Assembly: GCA_947244675.1 (NCBI GenBank)
Contig: CAMXLV010000005.1
Coordinates: 1-37,981, forward strand
DNA length: 37,981 nucleotides
Source: an uncultured Clostridium sp.
GTDB lineage: Bacteria; Bacillota_A; Clostridia; TANB77; CAG-508
Reading direction: 5' to 3'
In this document: positions 26,935 through 35,463 of the stretch, piece by piece
How positions within the stretch are numbered: the stretch's first letter is position 1
How the letters are laid out: each line of letters starts with the position of its first letter
Notes under the pieces: model-generated
The model's input: only the letters and a program-made list of their open reading frames with translations
What the model was told of the DNA's origin: nothing
Database searches by the model: none
Made by a program: the position numbers and the translations under genes

Positions 26935-27561
26935 ATGAAAGAAAAAGAACAAGAAAGATTAACTAAACTAAAAGAATTGGAAAAAGATTGGTATCAAAAG
27001 GGATTTAAAAAAATATGCGGTATTGATGAAGCAGGAAGAGGACCTTTAGCAGGACCAGTAGTAGTTGCAGGAGTGATTATGCCAGAAGACTCTATGATAG
27101 AGGGAGTGAATGATTCTAAAAAAGTTTCCGAAAAAAAAAGAGAGATGTTATATGATAAAATTTTAGAAGAGGCAATTAGTTATTCTGTTGCAATTATTGG
27201 ACAAGATGTAATTGATGAAATTAATATTTTGAATGCAACGAAACAAGGGGTTACAAGGGTAGTAGAAGAATTAGAGATTAAACCAGATTTAATTGTAGTA
27301 GATGCACTAACCAATATTAATACTAAATCAATTCCTTATGAATCAATTATTAAAGGAGATGCTAAATGTTATAACATAGCAGCAGCTTCGATTATTGCTA
27401 AAGTTACCAGGGATAGAATTATGAGAGAATGGGATGAAATTTATCCACAATATGGATTTATTGCTCATAAAGGGTATGGAACAGTAAAACATAGAGAAGC
27501 AATTAAAGAATATGGATTGTGTCCAATTCATAGAAGAAGTTTTACAAAAAAGTTTGTATAA
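26935..27561 (+). CDS. rnhB: Ribonuclease HII
   Basis: RNase HII removes ribonucleotides and RNA primers from DNA. This 208-residue protein has KKICGIDEAGRGPLAGPVVVAGVI (first acidic residues), VNDSKKVSEKKRE, IVVDALTN and IIKGDAKCYNIAAASIIAKVTRDRIM, all diagnostic, and ends CPIHRRSFTKKFV. SD AGAAGG lies before the ATG. A CGG occurs here only out of frame (TGC GGT), which is read normally. Confidence 0.97.
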   Translation: MKEKEQERLTKLKELEKDWYQKGFKKICGIDEAGRGPLAGPVVVAGVIMPEDSMIEGVNDSKKVSEKKREMLYDKILEEAISYSVAIIGQDVIDEINILNATKQGVTRVVEELEIKPDLIVVDALTNINTKSIPYESIIKGDAKCYNIAAASIIAKVTRDRIMREWDEIYPQYGFIAHKGYGTVKHREAIKEYGLCPIHRRSFTKKFV

Positions 27562-27580
27562 AATATATGGTATATAGGAA

Positions 27581-27604
27581 AACACGGAAGTTTCCTTCCG
27601 TGTT
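27581..27604 (-). terminator. 10-bp perfect terminator hairpin
   Basis: AACACGGAAG (27581-27590) and CTTCCGTGTT (27595-27604) form a perfect stem with a TTTC loop. On the minus strand it is followed by TTTTCC and lies just after the small gene 27611-27733. It may also stop transcription from rnhB. Confidence 0.7.
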
Positions 27605-27610
27605 ACCTGT

Positions 27611-27733
27611 TTACTCATAATCAGGAAAATCGATATCAAAGATATCGTTATTTTCCTCCAGAATAGCGCAATAGAGCACTACCAGGAATCCAATGAATAG
27701 TAATGAAACAATTGTTACAACTATTCTTTTCAT
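27611..27733 (-). CDS. Tiny membrane protein with hairpin-forming coding sequence
   Basis: A 40-residue protein: MKRIVVTIVSLLFIGFLVVLYC then an acidic tail AILEENNDIFDIDFPDYE. It has one membrane helix with a short positive N-terminus. The ribosome site AAAGGAGGA is strong and well spaced. Codon choice (CTG, CTC, TGC) differs from neighbours. Two hairpins lie within the frame: GGAAAAT-CGATATC with GATATCG-TT-ATTTTCC (27624-27656) and GAATAGT/ACTATTC (27695-27701/27720-27726). The function is unknown; size and charge resemble small regulatory or toxin-like membrane peptides, but there is no direct evidence. Confidence 0.6.
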   Translation of the reverse strand: MKRIVVTIVSLLFIGFLVVLYCAILEENNDIFDIDFPDYE

Positions 27734-27813
27734 ATATGTCTCCTCCTTTGATGATTTAGTCATCTAAGTATAACATAAAGTCAGAAAAATAACAAGATTT
27801 AGGAAGTGAAAAA

Positions 27814-29116
27814 ATGCAAATTATTGATATGATTGAGAAAAAAAGAGAAAGAAAAGAATTAACAAAGCAAGAGATCGAATTTTTTGTAGAAGAATATACC
27901 AAGGGAAAGATTAAAGATTATCAGGCAGCAGCACTGCTAATGGCTATTTTTTTAAATGGAATGACAGAAGAAGAAACCACAAATTTAACAATAGCTATGG
28001 CACATTCTGGAGAAATATTAGATTTATCCACATTAAAAGAAACAATTGTGGATAAACATTCAACAGGAGGTGTAGGAGATAAAGTATCACTTATTTTATT
28101 ACCTTTAGTAAGTTCTTTAGGAGTAACAGTTGCAAAGATGTCAGGAAGAGGACTTGGTTTTACAGGAGGAACAGTAGATAAATTAAAAGCTATTCCACGG
28201 CTACCAAACAGAGATATCAATGGAAGAATTTGTGAAAAATGTAGAAGAGATTGGAATTAGTATGATTTCACAAACTATGAATTTAGCACCAGCAGATAAA
28301 AAAATATATGCATTAAGAGATGCAATTGCTTGTGTAGAGAGTATTCCTTTAATTGCTTCTAGCATTATGAGTAAAAAAATAGCAAGTGGAGCACAAAAAA
28401 TTGTATTAGATATAACTGTTGGAAAAGGGGCTTTTATGAAAGACATAGAAGAGGCGAAAAAGTTAGCAAATACAATGAGTACTATTGGAAAATTAGCAAA
28501 TCGAGAAACAGTTTGTGTTTTAACTAATATGAATGAACCACTAGGTTATGCTTGCGGAAATTCTTTAGAAGTAATTGAGGCAGTAAAATTTTTAAAAGGA
28601 GATATGCCAGAGGATTTAAAACAGGTAATACTAACATTAGGAAGTTATATGCTTAAATTAGCAGGAAAAGGAGATACATGGGAGGAAAATCAAAGAAAGT
28701 TATTAGAAAATATCCAAAATGGGAAAGCTTATCAAAAGATGATGCAATTAGTAGAAAGACAAGGAGGAGATCGTAGTTATTTAGAAAATTTACAAAAATT
28801 TCCCAAAGCTAAATTAGTAGAGCCAATATACAGCAAAAAAAATGGATATATTGAAGAAATTGACAGTAAGGAAGTAGGGAAATTAGTTTGTAAATTAGGA
28901 GCTGGAAGAGAGAAAAAAGAAGATGTAATTGATCCAAGTGTTGGAATAGTACTTAATAAAAAAGTAGCAGATGAAGTAAAAAAAGATGAAATATTAGCTT
29001 ATATTCATGCAGGCAATAAAGAAAAATTAGAAGAGGCTAAAGTAAGGTTAGAAAATATTATAAAAATAGGAACAGAAGAAGTAGAAAAAGAGAAAACAAT
29101 TTTAGCAATTCTTTAG
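27814..29116 (+). CDS. pdp: Pyrimidine-nucleoside phosphorylase, with one CGG +1 shift
   Basis: This enzyme splits thymidine or uridine with phosphate into base and (deoxy)ribose-1-phosphate. The first frame has the N-terminal helical domain ([39 protein letters not shown]) and the phosphate-binding [13 protein letters not shown], then [21 protein letters not shown]. It breaks at the in-frame CGG at 28198-28200. Dropping the C gives [42 protein letters not shown] and runs to TAG at 29116, giving 433 residues, the length I recall for the Bacillus enzymes. Unshifted, only a 148-residue fragment is made. It ends with TAG. No other nucleoside-catabolism genes are adjacent. Confidence 0.95.
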
Positions 29117-29196
29117 GAAAATAATAAAAAACAATTGAAAACTTGACAAAATGTGATATAATAAATAAAGGAAAGAAAAAGAAAGGGTGAAACCAA

Positions 29197-29328
29197 ATGA
29201 AAAATAAAGAACATAAAACAACAAACCATGATAAAGGAAAGATATTTGTTAAAATCATGGCTGGAGTATTAGCATTATTAATGTTAGCAGGAACAGGAAT
29301 CACACTTGTGTATGCATTAATGGCATAA
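29197..29328 (+). CDS. Small single-helix membrane protein upstream of cdaA
   Basis: A 43-residue protein: MKNKEHKTTNHDKGKIFVKIMAGVLALLMLAGTGITLVYALMA. It has a charged N-terminus and one membrane helix, reminiscent of the small DUF4044-type proteins. SD AAAGGGTG lies before the ATG. It ends 17 bases before cdaA, and a promoter-like TTGAAA-N16-TATAAT lies upstream around 29136-29163. Its role is unknown; the position suggests expression with cdaA. Confidence 0.7.
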   Translation: MKNKEHKTTNHDKGKIFVKIMAGVLALLMLAGTGITLVYALMA

Positions 29329-29345
29329 AGAAAAGGGAGAAGTAA

Positions 29346-30272
29346 ATGGTAATAAATTTAGGAATGAATTGGGAAAATTTTTATAAAGACAACATTATGT
29401 CATATATAAAATCATTACAAGAAACTCCATTTGAATTAATTACACTAATTTTAGACTTAGCAATTGTCATATTTTTAATTTATTGTTTTCTAAAAGTAGT
29501 AAGAGGATCTAGGGCTTGGCAATTAATTAAAGGAATAGTACTTTTAATTATTGCTACTTGGATTAGCGGATTATTTAACTTAAAAATTTTGAATTGGATT
29601 TTAACAGGGATTATGAATCTAGGAGTAATAGCCATAATCGTTATATTTCAGCCAGAACTAAGAAGAGGATTAGAGCAGTTAGGAACCAATAAAATAACAA
29701 AATTTTTTGGAATAGATAAAGATGTATCAACCAAAACAAAAGAAGACATTTATAAAGTTGTAATTGCAGCAACAGAACTTGCTAAAGCAAAAACAGGAGC
29801 ATTAATAGTATTAGAAAGAGATATTAAAATTCAAGACATTATAGCAACAGGAATCCCTATGAATGCAGAAGTATCACCACAATTATTAGTAAATATCTTT
29901 GAGCCAAAAACTCCTTTGCATGATGGAGCAGTTGTAATATCAGGAAACAAAATTGCAGCAGCAGCTTGTGTACTACCTTTAGCAGATGATAAAGACATTG
30001 CAAAAGAATTAGGAACAAGACATAGAGCAGCTATTGGCATATCAAAAGAATCAGACAGTATTGTGGTAATTGTGTCAGAAGAGACAGGAAAAATATCAGT
30101 AGCAAAAGATGGAACTTTAATTGCTGATTTAAGAGAAGATGTTTTAAAGAAAATATTAATTAGTAATATTGTAACAAAAAGATTCACTGCTGAGAAAAAA
30201 GAAAGAAAAGATCGATTAAAAAAAATAAAAGAAAATATGAAAAAAGAAAAAAAACAAGAAGAAAATAAATAA
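29346..30272 (+). CDS. cdaA: Diadenylate cyclase CdaA
   Basis: CdaA joins two ATP molecules into cyclic di-AMP, which controls potassium and osmotic balance. This 308-residue protein has three N-terminal membrane helices (DLAIVIFLIYCFLKVV; GIVLLIIATWISGLF; IMNLGVIAIIVIF) and the DAC domain with FQPELRRGLEQLG, LHDGAVVISG (DGA motif) and ELGTRHRAAIG (RHR motif), then a Lys-rich tail. In most Firmicutes cdaR and glmM follow; here truA follows after a terminator, so regulation must differ or the partners lie elsewhere. Confidence 0.96.
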   Translation: MVINLGMNWENFYKDNIMSYIKSLQETPFELITLILDLAIVIFLIYCFLKVVRGSRAWQLIKGIVLLIIATWISGLFNLKILNWILTGIMNLGVIAIIVIFQPELRRGLEQLGTNKITKFFGIDKDVSTKTKEDIYKVVIAATELAKAKTGALIVLERDIKIQDIIATGIPMNAEVSPQLLVNIFEPKTPLHDGAVVISGNKIAAAACVLPLADDKDIAKELGTRHRAAIGISKESDSIVVIVSEETGKISVAKDGTLIADLREDVLKKILISNIVTKRFTAEKKERKDRLKKIKENMKKEKKQEENK

Positions 30273-30276
30273 GAAC

Positions 30277-30303
30277 GCTACTCATAGAGTAGCTTTCTTT
30301 TAT
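30277..30303 (+). terminator. Terminator after cdaA
   Basis: GCTACT and AGTAGC form a 6-bp stem with a short loop, followed by TTTCTTTT. Confidence 0.7.
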
Positions 30304-30319
30304 AGTAGGTGAGAAGAAA

Positions 30320-31070
30320 GTGAGAAATATAAAACTAATTATTGAATATGATGGAAAAGAATTTAATCGGATGGCAAAAACAGCCAGATAAATTAAATAT
30401 ACAAGGTACCATTGAAAGAGCAATAGAACAAATAACAGGAGAAACGATTGAACTTATGGCATCTCGGTAGGACAGATAGCCGGTGTACATGCACTTCGGG
30501 CAAGTAGCCAATTTTAAAACAAATGCTAAAATTCCTATTGAAAAATTTGCGGTTGCCATTAATAGCAATTTGAAAAAATCGATCTTAATAAAAGAAGCCA
30601 CCGAAGTGGATGAAAAATTTCATAGTCGATTATCTTGCAAAAGAAAAACATATCGTTATATTATTAATAATTCAAAAGTAGGAACTGCAATTTACCGCAA
30701 TTTAGAAACACATATTCCAATGCAATTAAATTTAGACAAAATGAAGAAAGCCATTACCTATTTTGAAGGAGAACACGATTTTAAAGCTTTTAAAGCAAGT
30801 GGAACTAGTAGTAAAAGTAGTGTAAGAACTATTTATAAGGCAGAAGTATTTCAACAAGAAAAAGAAAAAATATGGATTGAATTAACAGGAAATGGTTTTT
30901 TATACAATATGGTGAGGATTATTGCAGGAACATTGGTAGAAGTAGGAATGGGAAATATAGAACCTGAGGAAATACCAAAAATCATACAAGGAAAAGATAG
31001 GGCAAAGGCAGGAAAAACACTGCCACCACAAGGCTTGTACTTAGTAAGAGTAGAATATGAAGATAATTAA
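30320..31070 (+). CDS. truA: tRNA pseudouridine synthase A, with four CGG +1 shifts
   Basis: TruA makes pseudouridine at tRNA positions 38-40. The GTG at 30320 follows AGGTGA and gives RNIKLIIEYDGKEF. In-frame CGG codons lie at 30368, 30465, 30481 and 30497. Dropping one C at each gives NGWQKQPDKLNIQGTIERAI, ASGRTDSGVHALGQVANF and a frame open to TAA at 31070, 248 residues in all. GRTDSGVHA contains the catalytic aspartate and is the family signature. All four extra bases are required: 751 bases minus 4 is exactly 249 codons. Three of the four sites lie within 33 bases in the active-site motif. Without shifting no TruA could be made, apart from an N-terminally truncated fragment. Confidence 0.95.
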
Positions 31071-31124
31071 CAAATTACGGTAAGATAGCATAAAATATAA
31101 AAAAAGTAGAAAAGGAGAAAAATT

Positions 31125-31589
31125 ATGAATACTTTACTTATATTTTTTGCCTTACCAATTGCTGTTATTATTATTTCAATTGCTCTGCAAAGAATTTTAA
31201 AGTGTCCAGCTTTAGTAGCAGCTATTATATTTGCTATTTTTCTAATTGTGACTTTTGTTGTTAATAATTTAGAGTTACTAATTGCAGCAATTGTCTATGC
31301 TCTTATCAGTTTTATTACAGCTTACATAACTTGCATTTTAGGAAAATTTTTGTGCCAAATTAGAAGAGAATGTGGTTGTAGTTGTGATGATAATGGAAGA
31401 GATAATGCTGGTAGATTTGTAACAATTAGTAATTTAAGTAATGATAATACAAATGGTAATTGCAATAGTAGTTGCAATTGTAATCAAAATGAAGAAGGAT
31501 GTAGTTATCAGATTAGTAATACAGAAGGTTTAAGTGCAAGAGTAAATGTAATACCAAATATTTGTCAAAGAACAAGACAAAGAAGATGA
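31125..31589 (+). CDS. DUF2651-like membrane protein with Cys/Asn-rich tail
   Basis: This 154-residue protein has three or four membrane helices in the first 90 residues (LLIFFALPIAVIIISIAL; LVAAIIFAIFLIVTFVV; LLIAAIVYALISFITAYITCILG), resembling the YbeF/DUF2651 family. A polar tail follows with clustered cysteines (CGCSCDD, CNSSCNCNQNEEGC), which may bind metal or form disulfides. The gene has a strong SD (AAAGGAG) and its own terminator. The function is unknown. Confidence 0.6.
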   Translation: MNTLLIFFALPIAVIIISIALQRILKCPALVAAIIFAIFLIVTFVVNNLELLIAAIVYALISFITAYITCILGKFLCQIRRECGCSCDDNGRDNAGRFVTISNLSNDNTNGNCNSSCNCNQNEEGCSYQISNTEGLSARVNVIPNICQRTRQRR

Positions 31590-31592
31590 TTT

Positions 31593-31640
31593 TAAGGATG
31601 AGAAGGAATAATGTGAATTTTTCCTTTTCATCCTTAAATA
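31593..31640 (+). terminator. Long-stem terminator
   Basis: TAAGGATGAGAAGGA pairs with TCCTTTTCATCCTTA (15 positions, one G-T). Confidence 0.8.
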
Positions 31641-31706
31641 ATGATAAGTTGAAAAAAAAGAAGATATGTGTTATGATAAAGAAACCAAAGAAAAAGGAGA
31701 AAATAG

Positions 31707-32559
31707 ATGTTAGATGTATTAGTAGATGCTATTATAGATAGTATAAAATTAATTCCATTTTTATTTATAACTTATTTAATAATGGAATACATTGAACACA
31801 AAACAAAGGACAAAACCAAAGAGGTTGTAAAAAAATCTGGAAAATTTGGGCCATTAATAGGAAGTACACTTGGTATATTTCCTCAATGTGGTTTTTCTGT
31901 TTCGGCAACTAATTTATATGCAGCAAGAGTAATTACCTTAGGAACATTAATTGCGGTTTATCTTTCTTGTTCTGATGAAATGTTACCCATTTTTTTATCA
32001 GAAGCTGTGCCAATAACAACTATTTTTACGATATTGGGAATTAAATGGGGCATTGGAATCATAGCTGGTTTTACAATTGATTTTGTTATCCACTTGAGTA
32101 AAAAAGAGAAAGAAGAAGAAAAAATTATAGATTTGTGTGAAAAAGAGCATTGTCATTGTGAGCATGGCATTATAAAATCAGCTTTAAAGCATACTTTTAA
32201 TATTTTCATATTTATTTTAGCAATTACAATTTTTATTAATTTAACGATCTTTGTAATTGGAGAAGAGCGCATTGCAGGATTTTTACAAAACAGCCCTATT
32301 TTAGGCCCTGTAATAGCAGGAATTATTGGACTAATTCCTAATTGTGCTTCATCAGTTATTTTAACAAAAATGTATGTTAGTAATGTGATATCAGTAGCAA
32401 CACTAATTTCTCGGCTTATTAGTTGGAGCTGGAGTGGGACTAGCTGTATTATTTAAAATGAATAAAGGAATAAAGCAGAATTTTAAAATTATAATGTTAT
32501 TATATAGTATAGGTGTTATAACAGGTATTGTAATAGAATTAATAGGAATAAGAATATAA
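31707..32559 (+). CDS. Putative heavy-metal exporter / manganese transporter (ArsP_2-like permease), with one CGG +1 shift
   Basis: A polytopic permease of about 283 residues with two repeat halves, each bearing a Pro-Cys motif (GSTLGIFPQCGFSVSATNLYAARV and GIIGLIPNCASSVILTKMYV), as in the ArsP_2 family annotated as putative manganese or heavy-metal transporters. A middle loop has CEKEHCHCEHG, likely metal binding. The frame breaks at the in-frame CGG at 32412-32414; dropping the C continues ISGLLVGAGVGLAVLFKMNKGIKQNF through a last helix (IIMLLYSIGVITGIVIELIGI) to TAA at 32559. Unshifted, the last two helices are lost. The substrate is inferred. Confidence 0.85.
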
Positions 32560-32566
32560 AAAATAA

Positions 32567-32608
32567 GCCATTAACTTTCTTTATTTAAAAAGCTAATGGC
32601 ATGTTTTT
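32567..32608. terminator. Convergent terminator
   Basis: GCCATTA and TAATGGC pair, with additional CTTT/AAAG pairing, and T6 follows. It lies between the permease and the minus-strand ATPase and touches the latter's stop. Confidence 0.65.
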
Positions 32609-34941
32609 TATTCGTTATTATTTGATTTTCCTTTTTTAAAATTTACGATAATGGCATCTTCATTGTTAAATAGGTATTTAGAATCAGATACATCTGTTTG
32701 AATTGGGTTGAATTCATTTCGTTCGTCAGTGAAATCAACATGGTTTGGATCAAATTTTTTTCTAGTAGAAGCATCATCCTCTGTTATGGTTGTAACACCA
32801 TCAGAATATTTAGAAAAATCATAATTTTTTATTTTTTGTGGTTCTTTGTATTTAGAAGATAAGAATTCTAAAATTCCACAACCACATTGTTGAAATCCTT
32901 TTTCTCCTTTGATTTTATAACCACATTTTCCTAAGGTTAGTGTTTGTAATTTTCCTTCTTTTAGGTTAGGAACGTAAGACCATGAAACATTACTCATTTT
33001 AGAGTCATATTTTAGTTTGTCTCCATCCATACTGCTAGCGTATTTCCACTCTCTATGGGTTCCAAATTCGTTTGACCATAATTGAATTTCATTCCATTCA
33101 GCATTTCCTGTAAAGATTTTGTTAGCACAGTTAGAAAAGATAAGGTTTTTGTAATTTTCTTTTTGTCCATGAAGTTCTAATTGTGATAAAGATTGAATGG
33201 ATATGGTAGAGGCTATTTTGAATTTTCGGTATAGGGTAAACATTGGCTCAGTTGCTCGACAGATGAAATCAGCAAATTCGTCAATGTATAAGAAGTGAGG
33301 AATACGTGTAGATTCGTTTCCAGGTCTTCTAAGAACAGCATCTTGCATAGAGATTAGGTAGAATAAACCAAAAGCTCTATGACCAGCACTACCAAGGTCA
33401 CCACGTCTGGTACAAATAAAAGATACTTTTCCTTCTTCTAAGAATTTATCAAAGTCTATATTGTTATGTCTGTTACATAGGATTGGTTTGATACCAGGAA
33501 TTCTTAATAGATTGTCTAATTGGCTAACAGCGGTGTATATGTATTTTTCAATTTCTTGTTTTCCTGGTGCGTTTTTGTAAAAGTTCTTTTTAAAGTAGGT
33601 AAGTTGAATGGCATATTTTTCTTTTAATTCTTCATCATGTGCCATGATTTCACACATTTTTTCGATTAGTTCAAAGTTGGTGAATAGTTTTAGTAAATCT
33701 TCCATATTAGGAAGGGCTCCATCGTTCATTCGTGGATAAATTTCTTTTAGTAAAATGGTAACATTCTCGATAGCTTGGGTTGATATGTCAGCTCGATAAG
33801 ATTGTTCTACATCATCATGGGTGACTAAAAACATGGCTTTTAATACAGAAGATATGGTTACAGCAATTTTATTGGGATCCTTATAGGTAAAAGGGTTTAG
33901 TCCAATAGAGCTAGTATTAAAAGGATCGATTATTTCGTAATCTATACCAAAGTTTTTACAAATTTCAGTCATATGGTCAATTACTTCATGATCTGGTGCC
34001 ATTAAGGTAAGTCCTAAGTTTCGATAGATGGTTTCACCTTGGATGGTTCCTAATATCATTTTCTTTAAGTAACTATGGAATAGATTTTCTTTTCCAGGTA
34101 CTGGTGTTAACATATTTAGGTTGAAATGTTTATTTAAATAGTTGTTGTCAAATGGCTTGTTTAGGGTAGCAATTCCCGTTCTTAAAGCAGTGAAACCAAG
34201 TTCTTTAGAGGCTTCTTTGTAAAAGTATTTTCTTTCAATATCTTTTGCCATTAAAGGCTCATAAACTAATGAGGTTTTTCCTGTTCCAGAACCACCACAA
34301 ACTAGTAAAGATTGATACCTAGAACTTTCTGGCATGACAATTTTTTTGTTGTATTCATCATCTGTACAGATGTATACTTCACAAGTGTAAGGACCATGCC
34401 CTTCTTTTTTGTTGGATAAATCGATACCACGAAAGTCCCAAATAGAACGTACTTTTAGTGGTACATCATTGATTCCAAAGTATACCCATTTGAAGAAAGG
34501 ATAGATGGTGACTAATGGTAAGTATAAAGAAATACTAATGAAAGCAGGGGTTACTAAGTCCGAAAATTCGGTAATGATTTCGGTGTAGTTAGGAATGGAT
34601 AATAAGAATAACCACGCTCCCATGTTTAGCCATTGAGTCAACATAGAAATGGCAATTATATAAAAGGCAATTAAAAATACGTAAAATAGTTTTACTTTAT
34701 AGGCTTTATTTTTGGCAAATTTTGATTTGGGAGAAAAGGCAAAGGCAAAACAAGGACATGCCAATGCTAATGTATATTGGATGGGTCCCCAATAAGAATA
34801 GGAGACACCAGTAAATATCATGAGTAACATTTCAACAACTCTATCTACTACTAAATAGGCAGTAAGTAAGGTTAATAGATAGGTTGCAAATGTGTTTCGA
34901 TTTGTATTTAATTTTTTCAAAAATTGATCGATATATTTCAT
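32608..34941 (-). CDS. Orphan VirD4/TraG-type coupling ATPase
   Basis: This 777-residue protein has four or five N-terminal membrane helices (residues 18-160) followed by an ATPase domain: Walker A VCGGSGTGKTSLVYEP and Walker B HFLYIDEFADFICRA, with ISIQSLSQLE after it. This is the layout of type IV secretion coupling proteins (VirD4/TraG/TcpA), which feed DNA or proteins to a conjugation channel. No relaxase, VirB4, pilus or plasmid gene lies in the window, and the neighbours are chromosomal (bofA, permease). Codon use is normal and no CGG is in frame, so if it was acquired it has long been adapted. It may serve a domesticated secretion or DNA-translocation role. Confidence 0.88.
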   Translation of the reverse strand: MKYIDQFLKKLNTNRNTFATYLLTLLTAYLVVDRVVEMLLMIFTGVSYSYWGPIQYTLALACPCFAFAFSPKSKFAKNKAYKVKLFYVFLIAFYIIAISMLTQWLNMGAWLFLLSIPNYTEIITEFSDLVTPAFISISLYLPLVTIYPFFKWVYFGINDVPLKVRSIWDFRGIDLSNKKEGHGPYTCEVYICTDDEYNKKIVMPESSRYQSLLVCGGSGTGKTSLVYEPLMAKDIERKYFYKEASKELGFTALRTGIATLNKPFDNNYLNKHFNLNMLTPVPGKENLFHSYLKKMILGTIQGETIYRNLGLTLMAPDHEVIDHMTEICKNFGIDYEIIDPFNTSSIGLNPFTYKDPNKIAVTISSVLKAMFLVTHDDVEQSYRADISTQAIENVTILLKEIYPRMNDGALPNMEDLLKLFTNFELIEKMCEIMAHDEELKEKYAIQLTYFKKNFYKNAPGKQEIEKYIYTAVSQLDNLLRIPGIKPILCNRHNNIDFDKFLEEGKVSFICTRRGDLGSAGHRAFGLFYLISMQDAVLRRPGNESTRIPHFLYIDEFADFICRATEPMFTLYRKFKIASTISIQSLSQLELHGQKENYKNLIFSNCANKIFTGNAEWNEIQLWSNEFGTHREWKYASSMDGDKLKYDSKMSNVSWSYVPNLKEGKLQTLTLGKCGYKIKGEKGFQQCGCGILEFLSSKYKEPQKIKNYDFSKYSDGVTTITEDDASTRKKFDPNHVDFTDERNEFNPIQTDVSDSKYLFNNEDAIIVNFKKGKSNNNE

Positions 34942-35099
34942 GCTAAAAAAACCCTTTCCAAATTAAAATAATACCCTTATATTATCCTACAAAATGGCGA
35001 AAAAAACAAGGGGTTTGGGCAAAAATCTTGAAAAAGAAGTATAATTTTTTTGAATTTAGAATATACTAATGGAAATGATTAGAAAAAGGGGATAAGCCT

Positions 35100-35384
35100 A
35101 TGCAAGAAGATGGTTATGTAAAAGAACAAAAAATTATGGAAAAAACAGAAATTGAAAAGGAAGCAGAATTGATTAAGAGTATTATAAAAACAAGGGAAGA
35201 TTTAAAAGCTGCTAGTCGTAATTTTGAAGAAGCCAAAGATGATTTAGTGGATTATTATACGTATCAAATTAAGGCAAATCAAGCAAAATTGAATCATCTG
35301 ATTAAATTAGCTAAAACGAAAGGAATAGAAGTGGATATGATTAATGATATTAAGTTTTCGTTTTGGGAAGAAGAAGTAGGGTAA
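35100..35384 (+). CDS. yaaL: YaaL-like protein (DUF2508)
   Basis: This 94-residue helical protein begins MQEDGYVKEQKIMEKTEIEKEAELIKSI and has the family pattern of two helices ending YYTYQIKANQAKLNHLIKLAKTKGIEV. In Bacillus subtilis yaaL lies between recR and bofA; here bofA follows too, which supports the call. SD AAAGGGG lies upstream. The function is unknown. Confidence 0.75.
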   Translation: MQEDGYVKEQKIMEKTEIEKEAELIKSIIKTREDLKAASRNFEEAKDDLVDYYTYQIKANQAKLNHLIKLAKTKGIEVDMINDIKFSFWEEEVG

Positions 35385-35407
35385 GTAATATTTGTCCAAA
35401 TGATAAC

Positions 35408-35449
35408 ATACAAATGGGAATAAGGAGATTCTCATTTGTATTTTTTTTG
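35408..35449 (+). terminator. Terminator between yaaL and bofA
   Basis: ATACAAATGGGAA (35408-35420) pairs with TTCTCATTTGTAT (35429-35441; one G-T), followed by T8. It would strongly reduce read-through into bofA. Confidence 0.85.
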
Positions 35450-35463
35450 GAGTTGATGTAAGA

